A stretch of DNA of 27,311 nt from NCBI GenBank assembly GCA_003254885.1, contig QANT01009010.1, positions 1-27,311 of the forward strand. The letters run 5' to 3'. A program made the translations under genes and the position numbers. Shown here piece after piece: positions 1 through 10,837 of this stretch (within the stretch, counting starts at the first letter, position 1; each line of letters begins with the position of its first letter). This DNA comes from Purshia tridentata (taxonomy: Eukaryota; Streptophyta; Magnoliopsida; Rosales; Rosaceae). The notes under the pieces were generated by a model, which was not told where the DNA came from, ran no database searches, and worked only from the letters and a program-made list of their open reading frames with translations.

Positions 1-185
1 GAGCCCTTAATTTTCTAAATTAAAAGGCTGGGGACTAAACTGATACAAGTGTAATAGTCTGGGGACCAAAATAACTATTTACCATAACGTACACCATGTG
101 GCATACTGACCAAAATAAAATTTTGACTTATTTATGTACAAAAAATATAAATATCATGTAAGTCACTATTAGTAAATAAATTTTT

Positions 186-338
186 AAGGGCAAATTAGGA
201 AGTTTGAGAAAAAAATTGACTGTAGGTGCCATATTGGCACATATTGATAACTTCAGGTGGTAAATAGTAAAAAAAAAAAGTTCAGGTGGTACGGGAGCAC
301 ACCCCCTATAGTTCAGGTGGTATTTGTGTAAAAAACCC
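186..338. repeat. Single arm of a MITE-like inverted-repeat element
   Basis: This stretch matches, with small indels, the right arm of the complete element at 616-987. Shared landmarks are a start like AAGGGCAAATTA, then TTGGCACATATTGATAACTT, then GGTAAATAGT plus an A-run, and a GAGCACACC-type segment before a run of A ending in CCC. The opposite arm is not visible to the left, so I read it as a truncated or rearranged copy. Positions 1-120 instead hold two near-copies of a CTGGGGACYAAA phrase, which looks like a different old repeat. Noncoding. Confidence 0.6.
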
Positions 339-615
339 AAATTGTAAAAGACATTCTCTTGGCACTTTGCATGAATGTCATGAAGACAAAATAGAGGACA
401 AGGTAGGGTCTAATGGCTTTCATCATATTTGCTAATCAACCTTCTTGTTTTGATAGTTGAATTTATTGTCAGAGATGTGAACAATCTCATAGCTGGCCCT
501 ACCCTATTTTAAGTCTGGGGTTAATCTCTCTCTGTACATGCAATTTATTCAAAATGAATATGATTAGTTGGCTTCACATGCCAGTATCTTGGGAACCAGA
601 GCAGCTTATTTTTAA

Positions 616-987
616 GGCTTTTTTACGCAAATACTATCTGAACTATAAAGATTGTGCTTTCATATCATCAAAAAATTTTTTTTTATTATTTATCGCTTGA
701 AATTATCAAAATGTGTGAATATGGCAATTACAGTCAATTTTTTTGTTAAATTATCAACTTTTTCTCAAATTTTCGAATTTGTCTTTAAAAAAATTTTGTT
801 TTTCTTAATTATACTTAAGGACAAATTAAAAAGTTTGAGAAAAAATTAATGATTTAACAGAAAATTTGACTGGAGGTGCTACATTGGCACATATTGATAA
901 CTTCATGTGGTAAATAGTAAAAAAAAAAATTTAGATGGTACGAGAGCACACCTCCTATAATTCAGGTAGTATTTGGATAAAAAAGCC
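616..987. mobile_element. Non-autonomous MULE-type MITE with long inverted repeats
   Basis: The left arm, starting GGCTTTTTTACGCAAATACT, and the right arm, whose reverse complement starts GGCTTTTTTATCCAAATACT, are imperfect inverted repeats of roughly 170 bp each, leaving almost no interior. The flanks are TATTTTTAA (607-615) and TATTTTCAA (988-996), a 9-bp target duplication with one mismatch, which is the size made by Mutator-like transposases. It encodes nothing, so it would have been moved in trans. A related single arm lies at 186-338. Family assignment is inferred from duplication length and the long arms. Confidence 0.75.
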
Positions 988-1828
988 TATTTTCAATCAA
1001 TAACTGGTTTAGAGATTCTTTTCAAATTTGGGTAGCTGATCCAAATGGACTGAAGACTGCAAGAACTAGTTTAATATCTTTAATACAGATTTATAAATCT
1101 GTCATTTAATTTGAATTTGAGCCTCTATATCATTTTTTGGGTTACAGACAAATGTAGAAGCTGTAGTACAACGTGGGCATGTGATGCTCACCTAATAACC
1201 AACTTAAAAAAAGTCTGCAATAGGCCATGAGTGTTGGATTTAACCAGAATAGAAAATTAAAAAGAAAACTAGTGGGCTATTTAATCCATGGCGTGAGCCT
1301 CAAAAGATCTGTAAACTAGGTTTCTATTTCTATCGAAGGTGAAAATGGTGAATGCAATAAAAAGTTGCCTTGATTAATTATATAGTTGGATTTGTTTTGT
1401 AATGTACTAATGTTGTTCATGTAGACGTAGAAGTAGAACCAAGAAAGGGAGCTCAAACTAACAATCAAAATTGAACTTTGTGGCTGCTAAAGAATGGTGG
1501 TTCAATCTTAAATGATTGAAACTCTCGTTGAAAAAATCCTAGTAAAAGCTATTTTTAATCTTTAATGTAGCTGTCAAAACCAATCGGCCTTTATTACATT
1601 GTAAATCAAACCAATAACTTTGAGACTTAAGCAATATCAATGCAATTATTAGAAAGATTGGATTTTCTTGCCTGGAAAAGAAAAGAAAAGAAAAGAAAAA
1701 AATTGATCATATCAACATATACTATTACTGGCGGCTACTCCGCGGATCCGTCACCTTAACCACTAGCTGTGGACCTTAATGTTCTTTCTATTTCCTATCT
1801 CTTCTAGTGATAAAAAAATAAATATATT
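988..1828. other. Intergenic region without recognisable gene
   Basis: AT-rich DNA between the MITE and the first transporter unit. I see no coding signal on either strand. It contains an AAAAG microsatellite and, at about 1731-1775, a short segment whose reverse complement resembles the first third of a tRNA (GTGGTTAAGG, box-A-like) but has no box B or acceptor stem. Confidence 0.6.
1676..1705. repeat. (AAAAG)n microsatellite
   Basis: About five units of AAAAG followed by an A-run. A simple repeat in noncoding DNA. Confidence 0.85.
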
Positions 1829-1834
1829 CACGTG
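1829..1834. promoter_or_regulatory. G-box (CACGTG)
   Basis: A perfect palindromic CACGTG lies about 575 bp upstream of the first transporter start codon. bZIP and bHLH factors bind this core in plants. A single hexamer is weak evidence, and the second gene copy does not clearly preserve it. Confidence 0.3.
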
Positions 1835-2354
1835 CCATTTATAAATAACCATTTTACCTACTTTATTGCTTTTACGTTTTATCCTTTTTCCAATCTACCG
1901 TGTTTAACTATTTATGCAAAACTCGAAATATTTTTTTGTTTCCTAATTTGTTTGTCAGAAAACGACAAAGATTCGTTCAATACGGCACATTATTATTTTC
2001 TGTTTACCTCTTTATTGAACTAATGCTGTGATGCACGCAGTGCCTAGTCAGCGATCATAGCGTACTAGAGCAAGTCAAGTTTAACCAACTGTGCAGAATA
2101 ATTGCCTACTTTCCAGCTTGTTTGTTAAAATCAAATCAAGCTCTATCAGTAAGAGGAGGCAGTGTACAACTGTAGATCAAACTTGGAAGTTCAAAAAGGT
2201 ATATACTTTAATACTTATTGTAGAAAGTTTTTTACAACCCTCCTGCCATATTGTCCTCTCAGGAGTTTAGAGGATAAGAGTTTTTCTTAGTTTCCATTAT
2301 TTCATAGTTGCTTGCTCACAGTACCCATCTCTTTGTATCTGCTTCTCTTTGCTA

Positions 2355-2362
2355 TTTATAAA
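2355..2362 (+). promoter_or_regulatory. TATA box of first transporter gene
   Basis: TTTATAAA lies about 45 bp before the start codon in a region shared with the second copy (7172-7179). The short distance implies a very short 5' leader, or that transcription starts just downstream at the GAGAGATAG region. Confidence 0.5.
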
Positions 2363-2404
2363 ACATTCATAGAGAGATAGTGGGCAGGTGATAATCAGGC
2401 AGAC

Positions 2405-5400
2405 ATGGCCATCAAAGAGGATCCAGAGAATGCTGGGGGACAGAACATAAGAGAACCACTCATGAGGAGGGCTGATGGAGAAGGATCAGCTCATAAAAGC
2501 CAATGGATGGTTTACCTCAGCACATTCGTTGCAGTTTGTGGCTCTTATGAATTTGGATGCTGTGTAAGTGCTTACCATGAATTTGGATTTTTTCTTTTTG
2601 TTCTTTTCATTGATGCAGCAGCAGAATTGTGATCTTTGGACAAGCAAATTGTTTCGAGATATGGTTTTGTGAATTTTTTTTGACACTCTTGTGTGGCTTC
2701 CAGGTGGGTTATTCATCACCTACTCAGTCTGCCATCAGGGAAGATCTCGATTTATCATTAGGAGAGGTATGCAAGTGATTAGAACACCTTAACTGTTCTG
2801 TCAATATTTCTATCAGAGCTTTTTCCTTGGGATATGTAAGTTCATGAGTAGAAATCCATATACGATATTGTAGCATATGACTAAGAGTTTGCATAGTGGC
2901 ACTATTTATTTTCAATTGAATTCATGCTTCCGAGCCATTGCTTTCAATGTCTAAGGTGCTACTAGTAAAGCCGACTCACATAGGGTGAAAATTTTTGGAT
3001 TAAAAAAAATTAAAATTAATTCTTGAACTGAATTAGAGTGTTGAGAGTAAAATGGGAGAAGGTTTTGAAGGAATTGGATAAACATTCAGCATATAAGTTA
3101 CCAAATTTTATTTCAATTAACTTGCTGGATGTTACTTTAAATGCTATAGAACAACTTTTTATTTCTGATCTTGACAACTTTTCTCTCTTCCTGATCTGTA
3201 TGCAGTATTCAGTGTTTGGCTCCATTTTGACATTTGGTGCAATGATAGGTGCTATCACAATTGGTCCCATTGCTGATTTTCTTGGTCGAAAAGGGGTAAG
3301 AATTGGAAACTTTGTTGAATATATAGGACACACCACTTATCAGAAATTTTCGCAGTAAATTAATTCGGTTGCCATTCATATTCAATATCTAACCATATTT
3401 TCACTGTGAAATTGTTTGCAGGCCATGAGAATGTCATGTGCTTTCTGTGTTGCAGGTTGGCTTGCTATTTACTTTTCCCAGGTTTGTTTTATTTCTCTTG
3501 AAATTTCTCTGTGCTTTTACCTAACTAAACAAAAATTAACCTCAAGGTGACCTTATTCATGTTCTCTATCTTATTGCTATTAAAGGGGCCTGTGCCTCTG
3601 GACATTGGGAGACTGGCAAACGGATATGGAATGGGAGCCTTTTCATATGTGGTGAGTTGTTACCCTTTATAATTTGAGTAATCTGTGAAACCACAATAAT
3701 AATGAAAGTACTTAACATTATATTCCTGAGATAAGTATTTTTTGAGATGTCATTTCAATACATGTTATTAACAAAGCTGATGCAATATTGGATGGATGAT
3801 AAGGTACCTGTTTTCGTAGCTGAAATTGCACCCAAACAACTTCGTGGAAGACTAACTGCCTTAAATCAGGTAAACAAGTAATAAGAAATGCAAGCAAGAG
3901 CCAACAACTTATACCAGTTATCTCACAAACAAACTATACAGTTTTGGATCATATCAAACTTTTTTTTTATTTCCTTTAATTTTTTTTTTTTTAACAGTTA
4001 ATGATCGTTGCTGGAGTGTCTATTTCCTTCATAATTGGGATAGTAGTAAGTTGGAGGACTTTAGCATTAATAGGTGAGTTTCTTAGACAAGTTGTGCTTG
4101 TAACTGGAATATCCTATGCTATTGAAAAGAGTGGCAGAGGGCTCATGTGTGTGGTGATTGCAGGACTTGTTCCATGTGCTGTGACTCTTTTTGGTCTCTT
4201 TTTCATTCCTGAGTCTCCAAGATGGTTGGTAAGAAACTACTTTTCTTGATATTTTTTTATATATTTTTTCTTATGGCTACATTCAACAAATTGAAGACAT
4301 AGTTTACGGCCTCACCATGAACACAGGCAAAGGCAGGACGCCATAAAGATTTTGAAGTTGCACTGCAGAAACTTCGTGGCAAAGATGCCGATATATCTGA
4401 TGAGGCAGCAGAAATCCAGGTTCTTATCTCCAACTCCTGAACTCCACCTCTTAACCCACATTGAAAATATGTTAGGGCAATTGAAAGTTCATTTATGTAA
4501 AGAATACCATGTACCTTGACAGGATTATATAACAACTCTTGATCGGCTCCCTAAAGCCAAATTGCTGGATTTGTTTGAAAGGAGATACCTGCGCTCTGTC
4601 ATTGTAATAGCTTCTCTCTACACAATTTGTATAGACAGATTTATGATTTATCTTTCTTTGATTTGAGTTCATATTTCTTTGCCATTATATATATTGTTAT
4701 GTTTTTTATCAGATTGCAGTTGGGCTGATGGTCTGTCAACAACTGGGGGGAATCAACGGGGTTTGTTTCTATGTCAGCGATATTTTTGAGCAAGCAGGTA
4801 CAAATACCCTACTTTAATAAAGAATAGCTTGGCATCTGAGTTTATGACACTACAATAATCTATATTTTTAGTATCTACATCAATGTACCTTTCTTTATAT
4901 TTCATCTTCCTGAGTACAAATTGAATTTTTCACTTAAAGCAGATAATCTTGTTCTACAATTGAAATCTAAATATTCTATTTCAACCATCTCAGGATTTTC
5001 TTCAAGTGTTGGGACTATAACCTACGCTATTCTTCAGGTTCTAAATTCCTACTGTGCAAGCTCTTGGAATCTCTTAATTTATCCTCATTAGAAGCATCTT
5101 GATGTGGTTCTGTTTACAGGTTGTGGTTACTGGCATTGGTGCAGCCATAATGGATAAAGCAGGAAGAAAGCCTCTAATTTTGGTAAATTAGTGCACAACA
5201 ATCTTAGTTCTGAGAATTTTCTGAGACAAATTTATATTCATATGTGGAAGATTTAACTTTTTCCATTTTACTCTAGACTTCTGCATCAGGGTTGGTACTT
5301 GGCTGCGTCCTGACTGCCATTTCATTCTTTCTGAAGGTAACCCGCAAACATCTCTCTGTTTAGGTTTATCCAACAATATATATATATATATATATGACAT

Positions 5401-6162
5401 GAAACCTCTCTGTGAACCAGGTTCATGGATGGGCAACCGAGGCTTCTCCCATACTTGCTGTAACAGGCATACTGGTAATTTATTAACCTTTTCGAAACAT
5501 ATTTTCCACACATTTTGGTCTCTCTTTAAATCTAAGTTTGCAATTTCTCCTTCCATTATTTAACAATTAGTTTCTGGATTCAGGTCTTTATAGGATCCTT
5601 TTCAATAGGAATGGGAGCAGTTCCATGGGTTATCATGTCTGAGGTATATAAAATTTGCAAGATTTACTCATTTATCTGTCCATGATTGATGATCATGTCA
5701 CCAATCTAAAGAAACTGATATCTGCTGCAGATATTCCCTATAAATATTAAAGGACAGGCTGGAAGCTTAGCAACTTTAGTGAACTGGTTTGGTGCATGGT
5801 TGTGTTCCTACACTTTCAACTATCTTATGACTTGGAGCACTTATGGTAAATAGAATCAACATTTTCTTTCTTATTCTATTATGAGGAGTAAAATTATAAA
5901 GAAAGCTGACTACTTACAATTCTTCTGTTTTGCAAGCTAAGTACATGTATAGAGATTTTCAGATCCAGCATTGTCATGTTAATGATTGTGGGTATGATAC
6001 TCAACAAGTTATAAAAGGTACTAATTTACTTGAATGTGATTTTCAGGTACCTTCATTCTGTATGCAGCAATCAATTCGCTGGCTGTATTGTTCGTGATTG
6101 TGATGGTACCTGAAACAAAGGGGAAAACCCTGGAACAAATCCAAGGATCCATTAACAAATAG
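2405..6162 (+). CDS. ERD6-like sugar transporter (MFS), copy 1
   Basis: Major facilitator sugar/H+ transporter of the plant ERD6-like group; known members act on the tonoplast, often exporting glucose from the vacuole. Exons: 2405-2563, 2704-2766, 3206-3295, 3422-3481, 3586-3651, 3804-3869, 3998-4073, 4164-4228, 4327-4419, 4523-4603, 4713-4797, 4994-5037, 5120-5182, 5277-5336, 5421-5474, 5584-5643, 5731-5845, 6047-6162. All have GT-AG junctions, the reading frame is intact, and the product is 471 residues, normal for the family. Visible motifs are GRKG (101-104) after helix 2, PESPRW (209-214) after helix 6, QQLGGING (282-289) in helix 7, GRKPL (331-335) in the loop 8-9 region and PETKG (455-459) at the C-terminus. 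The hydrophobic pattern suits 12 membrane helices. The N-terminus has EPLM rather than an LxxxLL tonoplast signal. By recalled similarity it is near Arabidopsis ERD6-like 5; the substrate is not readable. Confidence 0.93.
5376..5395. repeat. (AT)n microsatellite in intron 14
   Basis: Ten AT units lie in intron 14 of transporter copy 1. The matching place in copy 2 (around 10010) has no such array, so it expanded or was lost after duplication. Confidence 0.85.
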
Positions 6163-7171
6163 AGAATTGAAGAAGGAAGACAAAAGAAAAGAAATGAAGA
6201 CCACATCTTTGTGGATAATTCTTACTGAAAATTTTGACAGCTCAATTCAGCAACTCGGTTGCTAGAGGACCCTTCAGAAGAACCACAAGATTATTGTTCT
6301 GCTATTTTTCGGGAATAATTAGATTGATTTCTGCCAGAAGGCCCAGAACCAGTTCTTCATTCGTTGTATGAAAAATTTTCATTTTTTTTTTTTAGCTGAT
6401 ACTATTGTTGAAGTAAGTTAACACTTAACAGCATCTCGTACCAACACAAAAATTAGAAACAAAAACCAACAAATAGACAATCTGATTATTGAAAAAATAA
6501 TAGGAGAATCGTTTTTACAAGTCCGGCCCAGAAAAAAAAAAAAACGAATCATTTTTATAAGAATGTATTAGTTAATTAATCCTAACCATAGAACAGCAGA
6601 ATTTCATTAATCAATCACAAAAGCCTTACAACGATTTGTTTATCCTTATTTGAAAGCCGACACAATACATGCTTTCTTTCTTATTTAATTTGTCCGAAAA
6701 CCAATTGCCAAAAAAAAATATGAGAAATATTTTGCTCACCACCACCACTTTTTTGTGGTGAGCAAAATAACACTCAAAATATATATATATATTTGTCCTA
6801 AAAGCCGACAAAGACTCATTTCAATACGGCAGATTTACTACATTGTCGTTTACTGATGTAGATGGCGTCATGCGCACACTACCTAATCATACCAAACTAG
6901 AGCAAGTCAAGTTTTTCACCAATTAGGGGCAGGAATTGCCTACATTTTGGCTCTTTTGTTTTAAAGCAGTCACCCGCCAGTAAGAGGGCAGAGATCAGTC
7001 GAACTCACAAGTTAAAGGTATTGTTGAAAAACTTTTAACAACCCTTCTGGCATATTGGCATCTCAAGAGTTTGTGCCAATAAGAGGAGAATATATTTTTC
7101 TGGGTTTCCATTATATCGTAGTTGCTTGCTTACAGTACCCATCTCTTTTGTATGTGCTTCTCTTTGCCATT
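6163..7171. other. Spacer between the two transporter genes
   Basis: It holds the 3' flank of copy 1 up to about 6634, the duplication junction near 6634-6690, a hairpin at 6728-6769, an (AT)n stretch at about 6779-6793, and the duplicated promoter region of copy 2 from about 6786. Two short segments, near 6651 and 6800, repeat the phrase AAAGCCGACA followed by an AATAC, so the junction is locally rearranged. No further gene is visible. Confidence 0.6.
6728..6769. repeat. 15-bp perfect inverted repeat (hairpin)
   Basis: The left arm TATTTTGCTCACCAC (6728-6742) and the right arm GTGGTGAGCAAAATA (6755-6769) are exact reverse complements separated by 12 bases. It lies about 455 bp before the start codon of transporter copy 2. 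The promoter of copy 1 has no equivalent. Confidence 0.85.
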
Positions 7172-7179
7172 TTTATAAA
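7172..7179 (+). promoter_or_regulatory. TATA box of second transporter gene
   Basis: TTTATAAA, followed by ACATTCTC, lies about 50 bp before the ATG at 7225, at the position matching 2355-2362 of copy 1. Confidence 0.5.
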
Positions 7180-7224
7180 ACATTCTCAAGAGAGATAGTG
7201 GGTGTTGTATATAATCAGGAAGCC

Positions 7225-10200
7225 ATGACCATCAAAGAGGATCCAGAGAATGCTGGGAGGCAGAACATACGAGAACCACTCATGAGGAGGGCTGATGGAG
7301 AAGCATCAGCTCATGAAAGCCAATGGATGGTTTACCTCAGCACCTTTGTTGCAGTTTGTGGCTCTTATGAATTTGGATGCTGTGTAAGTGCTTACTATGC
7401 ATTTGGATTTTGTCTTTTTGTTCTTTTCATTGATGCAGCAGCAAAATTGGACCTTTGGACAAGCAAATTGTTTTGATATGGTTTTGTGAAATTGTTTTGA
7501 CACTCTTGTATGGCTTCCAGGCAGGTTATTCATCACCTACTCAGTCTGCCATCACGGAAGATCTCGGTTTAACATTAGCTGAGGTATGAAGTGATTATAA
7601 CACCCATTACTGTTCTATCAATGATTCAATATATCTATCAGAGCTGTTTTTTTTTTAATTTTTTTTTATGCAAGTTCATAAGTAGAATCCATATATGTTA
7701 TTGTAGTGCATGACTAGTTTGCATGTGGCACTATACACTTTCGATTGGATTCATGCTTCCGAGCAGTTGCTTTCAATCTCTGAGGTGTTAGTGTTACTAG
7801 TGAAGCAGACTCACATAATACTTTTAGCAAATTATCTTTCAATGAACTTGGTGGATGTGACTTAATTGCTAAAGAACAGCTTTTAATTTCGATCTTGACA
7901 CTTCCATACTGAAGTTTCTTCTCTCTACCTGTGTATCTGTATGCAGTATTCAATGTTTGGCTCCATTTTGACATTTGGTGCAATGATAGGTGCTATCACA
8001 ATTGGACCCATCGCTGATTTTCTTGGTCGAAAAGGGGTACGAATTGGGAAATTATGTTGAATATATAGGACACACCACGAGTTCATAAATTTTAGGAGTA
8101 AATTATTTTCTGCTGCCATTCATATCACTATCTAACAATATCTTCATAAAATAATATGCAGGCCATGAGAGTGTCCAGTGCTTTCTGTGTTGCTGGTTGG
8201 CTTACTATTTACTTTGCCCAGGTTCGTATTATTTAACTCTTGAAATTACTCTGCGCTATTACCTACTAAGCAAATATTCTCCTCAATGTGACCTTATTCA
8301 TGTTCTACATCTTTTTGCTATTAAAGGGGGTTGTGCCTCTGGACATTGGGAGACTGGCAAAAGGATATGGAATGGGAGCCTTTTCATATGTGGTGAGTTG
8401 TTACCCTCTACATTTTGAGTATTTTGTGAGTTCACAATATAATGGAAGTACTAAACATTTTATTCCTGAAACAAGTACCTTTTAGACGCTATTTCAATAC
8501 ATGTTATTAACAAAGTTTGATGCGATATTGGATGGATGATAAGGTACCTATTTTCATAGCTGAAATTGCACCCAAAAATCTTCGAGGAAGACTAACTGCT
8601 GTAAATCAGGTAAACATGCAATAAGAAATGCAATGCTTGAAGCAAGCAAGAGCAAACAAATGATACCGGATTATTTCTCCTTTAAATATATTTTTTTGTG
8701 TTTTACAGTTGATGATCTGTGCTGGAGTGTCTGTTTCCTACATAATTGGGGTAGTAGTAAGTTGGAGGGCTTTAGCATTAATAGGTGAATCTCTTAGACA
8801 AATTGTGCTTGTAATTAGTCTACCCTACGTTATCTATAATAGAGTGGCAGAGTGCTCATTTGTGTGGTGATTGCAGGACTTGTTCCCTGTGCTGTGACCC
8901 TTTTCGGTCTCTTTCTCATTCCCGAGTCTCCAAGATGGTTGGTAGGAAATTACTTTTCCTGATGAATTTCTTTTTATTTAATGGTTAAATTCAACAAAAT
9001 GATGACATAAGCCTCACCATGAACGCAGGCAAAGGCAGGATGCCAAAAGGATTTTGAAGTTGCACTCCAGAAACTTCGTGGTAAAGATGCCGATGTGTCT
9101 GATGAGGCAGCAGAAATCCAGGTTCTTATCTCCAACTCCTGAACTCTATCTCCTAACTCACATTGAAAATATGTTAGCGCAATTGAAAGTTCATTTATGT
9201 AAAGAAATACAATGTACCTTGACAGGATTATATAGTAACTCTTGACCAGCTTCCTAAAGCCAAATTGCTGGATTTGTTCAATAGGAGATACGTGCGCTCA
9301 GTCATTGTAATAGCTTCTCTCTACACTATCTGTACAGTCAGATTTATCTTTCTTTTCCTTTGAGTTCACTTTTCCTTGCTCTTTTATATCCATTTTAATC
9401 AGATTGCAGTTGGGTTGATGTGTTGTCAACAATTGGGGGGAATCAATGGGGTCTGTTTCTATGTCAGCGATATTTTTGAGCAAGCAGGTACAGAGACCCT
9501 ACTTCTATGTACCATTCTTTATCTTTCATCATTCTGAGTACAAATTGAATTGCTCACTTAAAGCAGATAATCTTGTTCTACAATTGAAATCTTAATATTC
9601 TATTTGAACTACCGCAGGATTTTCTTCAAGCATTGGAACTATAACCTACGCTATTCTTCAGGTTATAATTTCCTACTTCAACAACGCTTGGAATCTTTTA
9701 GTTTCTCTCCATTAGAAGCATCTTGATGCAGTTCTGTTTTACAGGTTGTGGTCACTGGCCTTGGAGCAGCTGTAATGGATAAAGCAGGAAGAAAGCCTCT
9801 AATTTTGGTAAATTATTGCACAGCAGTCTTAGTTCTGAGAATTTTCTGAGACAAATTTCTATTCATATTTGGAAGGTTTAACTTTTTCCAATTTATGCTA
9901 GATTTCTGCATCAGGGTTGGTACTTGGCTGCATCCTGACTGCCATTTCATTCTTTCTAAAGGTAATCCCCAAAAGTTGACCATATCATCTCTTTGATTAG
10001 ATTTATTCAACAATAAAATGACAAGAAAGCACCCTGTGAACCAGGTTCATGAATGGGCACTCGAGGCATCTCCCATACTTGCTGTAACAGGAATACTGGT
10101 AATTCATTAGCCTTGTCAAAACATATTAGTCTTCTTGCATTCTTTAACAATTAGTTTCTGGATTCAGGTCTATATTGGATCCTTTTCAATAGGAATGGGA

Positions 10201-10837
10201 GCAGTTCCATGGGTTATCATGTCTGAGGTATATAAATATTTGCAAGATTTACTCATTTATCTATCCATTATTGATGATCATGTCACCAATCTAAAGAAAT
10301 TGCTATCTGCTGCAGATATTCCCTATAAATATTAAAGGACAGGCTGGAAGCTTAGCTACTTTAGTGAACTGGTTTGATGCATGGTTGTGTTCCTACACTT
10401 TCAACTTTCTTATGTCTTGGAGCTCCTATGGTAAATAGAATCAACATTTTCCCTTCTTAATTCTGTTATAAGGAATAATATTTAGTAGAGTAAAGCAAGC
10501 CATGTTTTGAAAGGTAACTCTATGTTTAAGGAGTTGCAATGACAATTTGCAGTGTGAATATAACTCGCCCCTTGGCTTACTGGGCTATTTAAAAGAAAAA
10601 GAATTTTAACAGCTTGTGCACATGAATAGAGTTTTTCAGACCCAGAACTTTCCTTTTACTGGTTGAGTATGATCTCAACAAGTTATAAGAGCTGTTAATT
10701 TACTTGTGTGTGATATTTCAGGTACTTTCATTCTGTATGCAGCAATCAATTCTCTGGCTATATTGTTCGTGATTCTGATGGTACCTGAAACAAAGGGGAA
10801 AACCCTGGAACAAATCCAAGGATCCATTAACAAATAG
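7225..10837 (+). CDS. ERD6-like sugar transporter (MFS), copy 2
   Basis: Tandem paralogue of the gene at 2405-6162 with the same 18 exon lengths: 7225-7383, 7521-7583, 7947-8036, 8162-8221, 8327-8392, 8544-8609, 8709-8784, 8877-8941, 9029-9121, 9226-9306, 9403-9487, 9618-9661, 9745-9807, 9902-9961, 10045-10098, 10168-10227, 10316-10430, 10722-10837. It also encodes 471 residues without frameshift or stop. [23 protein letters not shown] and PETKG are all kept. The frame stays open upstream of 7225 without an ATG and overlaps the TATA box, so 7225, aligned with copy 1, is the start. Non-conservative differences from copy 1 include G360E, T363L and G416D, the last within the usually conserved NWxGAW segment. 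Intron 17 is longer (291 against 201 bases). Probably a functional transporter, possibly with altered activity. Confidence 0.92.

Larger units (their letters stand above)
1940..6634 (+). repeat. Tandem duplication, unit 1 (ERD6-like gene and flanks)
   Basis: This unit aligns with 6786-11273 over the promoter, all exons, most introns and the 3' flank. The shared upstream part includes ATACGGCA and GAGCAAGTCAAGTTT. The shared downstream part runs to CAATCACAAAAGC followed by TTACA. The start-codon offset is 4820 bp. The ends are judged by eye and uncertain by about 100 bp. Exons are much more similar than introns, so selection has acted since the duplication. Confidence 0.8.

Noticed and set aside
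1731..1775. tRNA- or SINE-like segment on the minus strand
   Set aside because: A box-A-like GTGGTTAAGG is present, but there is no box B, no acceptor stem and no tail; too short to call.
7126..7224. In-frame open extension upstream of transporter copy 2
   Set aside because: It opens with TTG rather than ATG, spans the TATA box at 7172-7179, and has no counterpart in copy 1.
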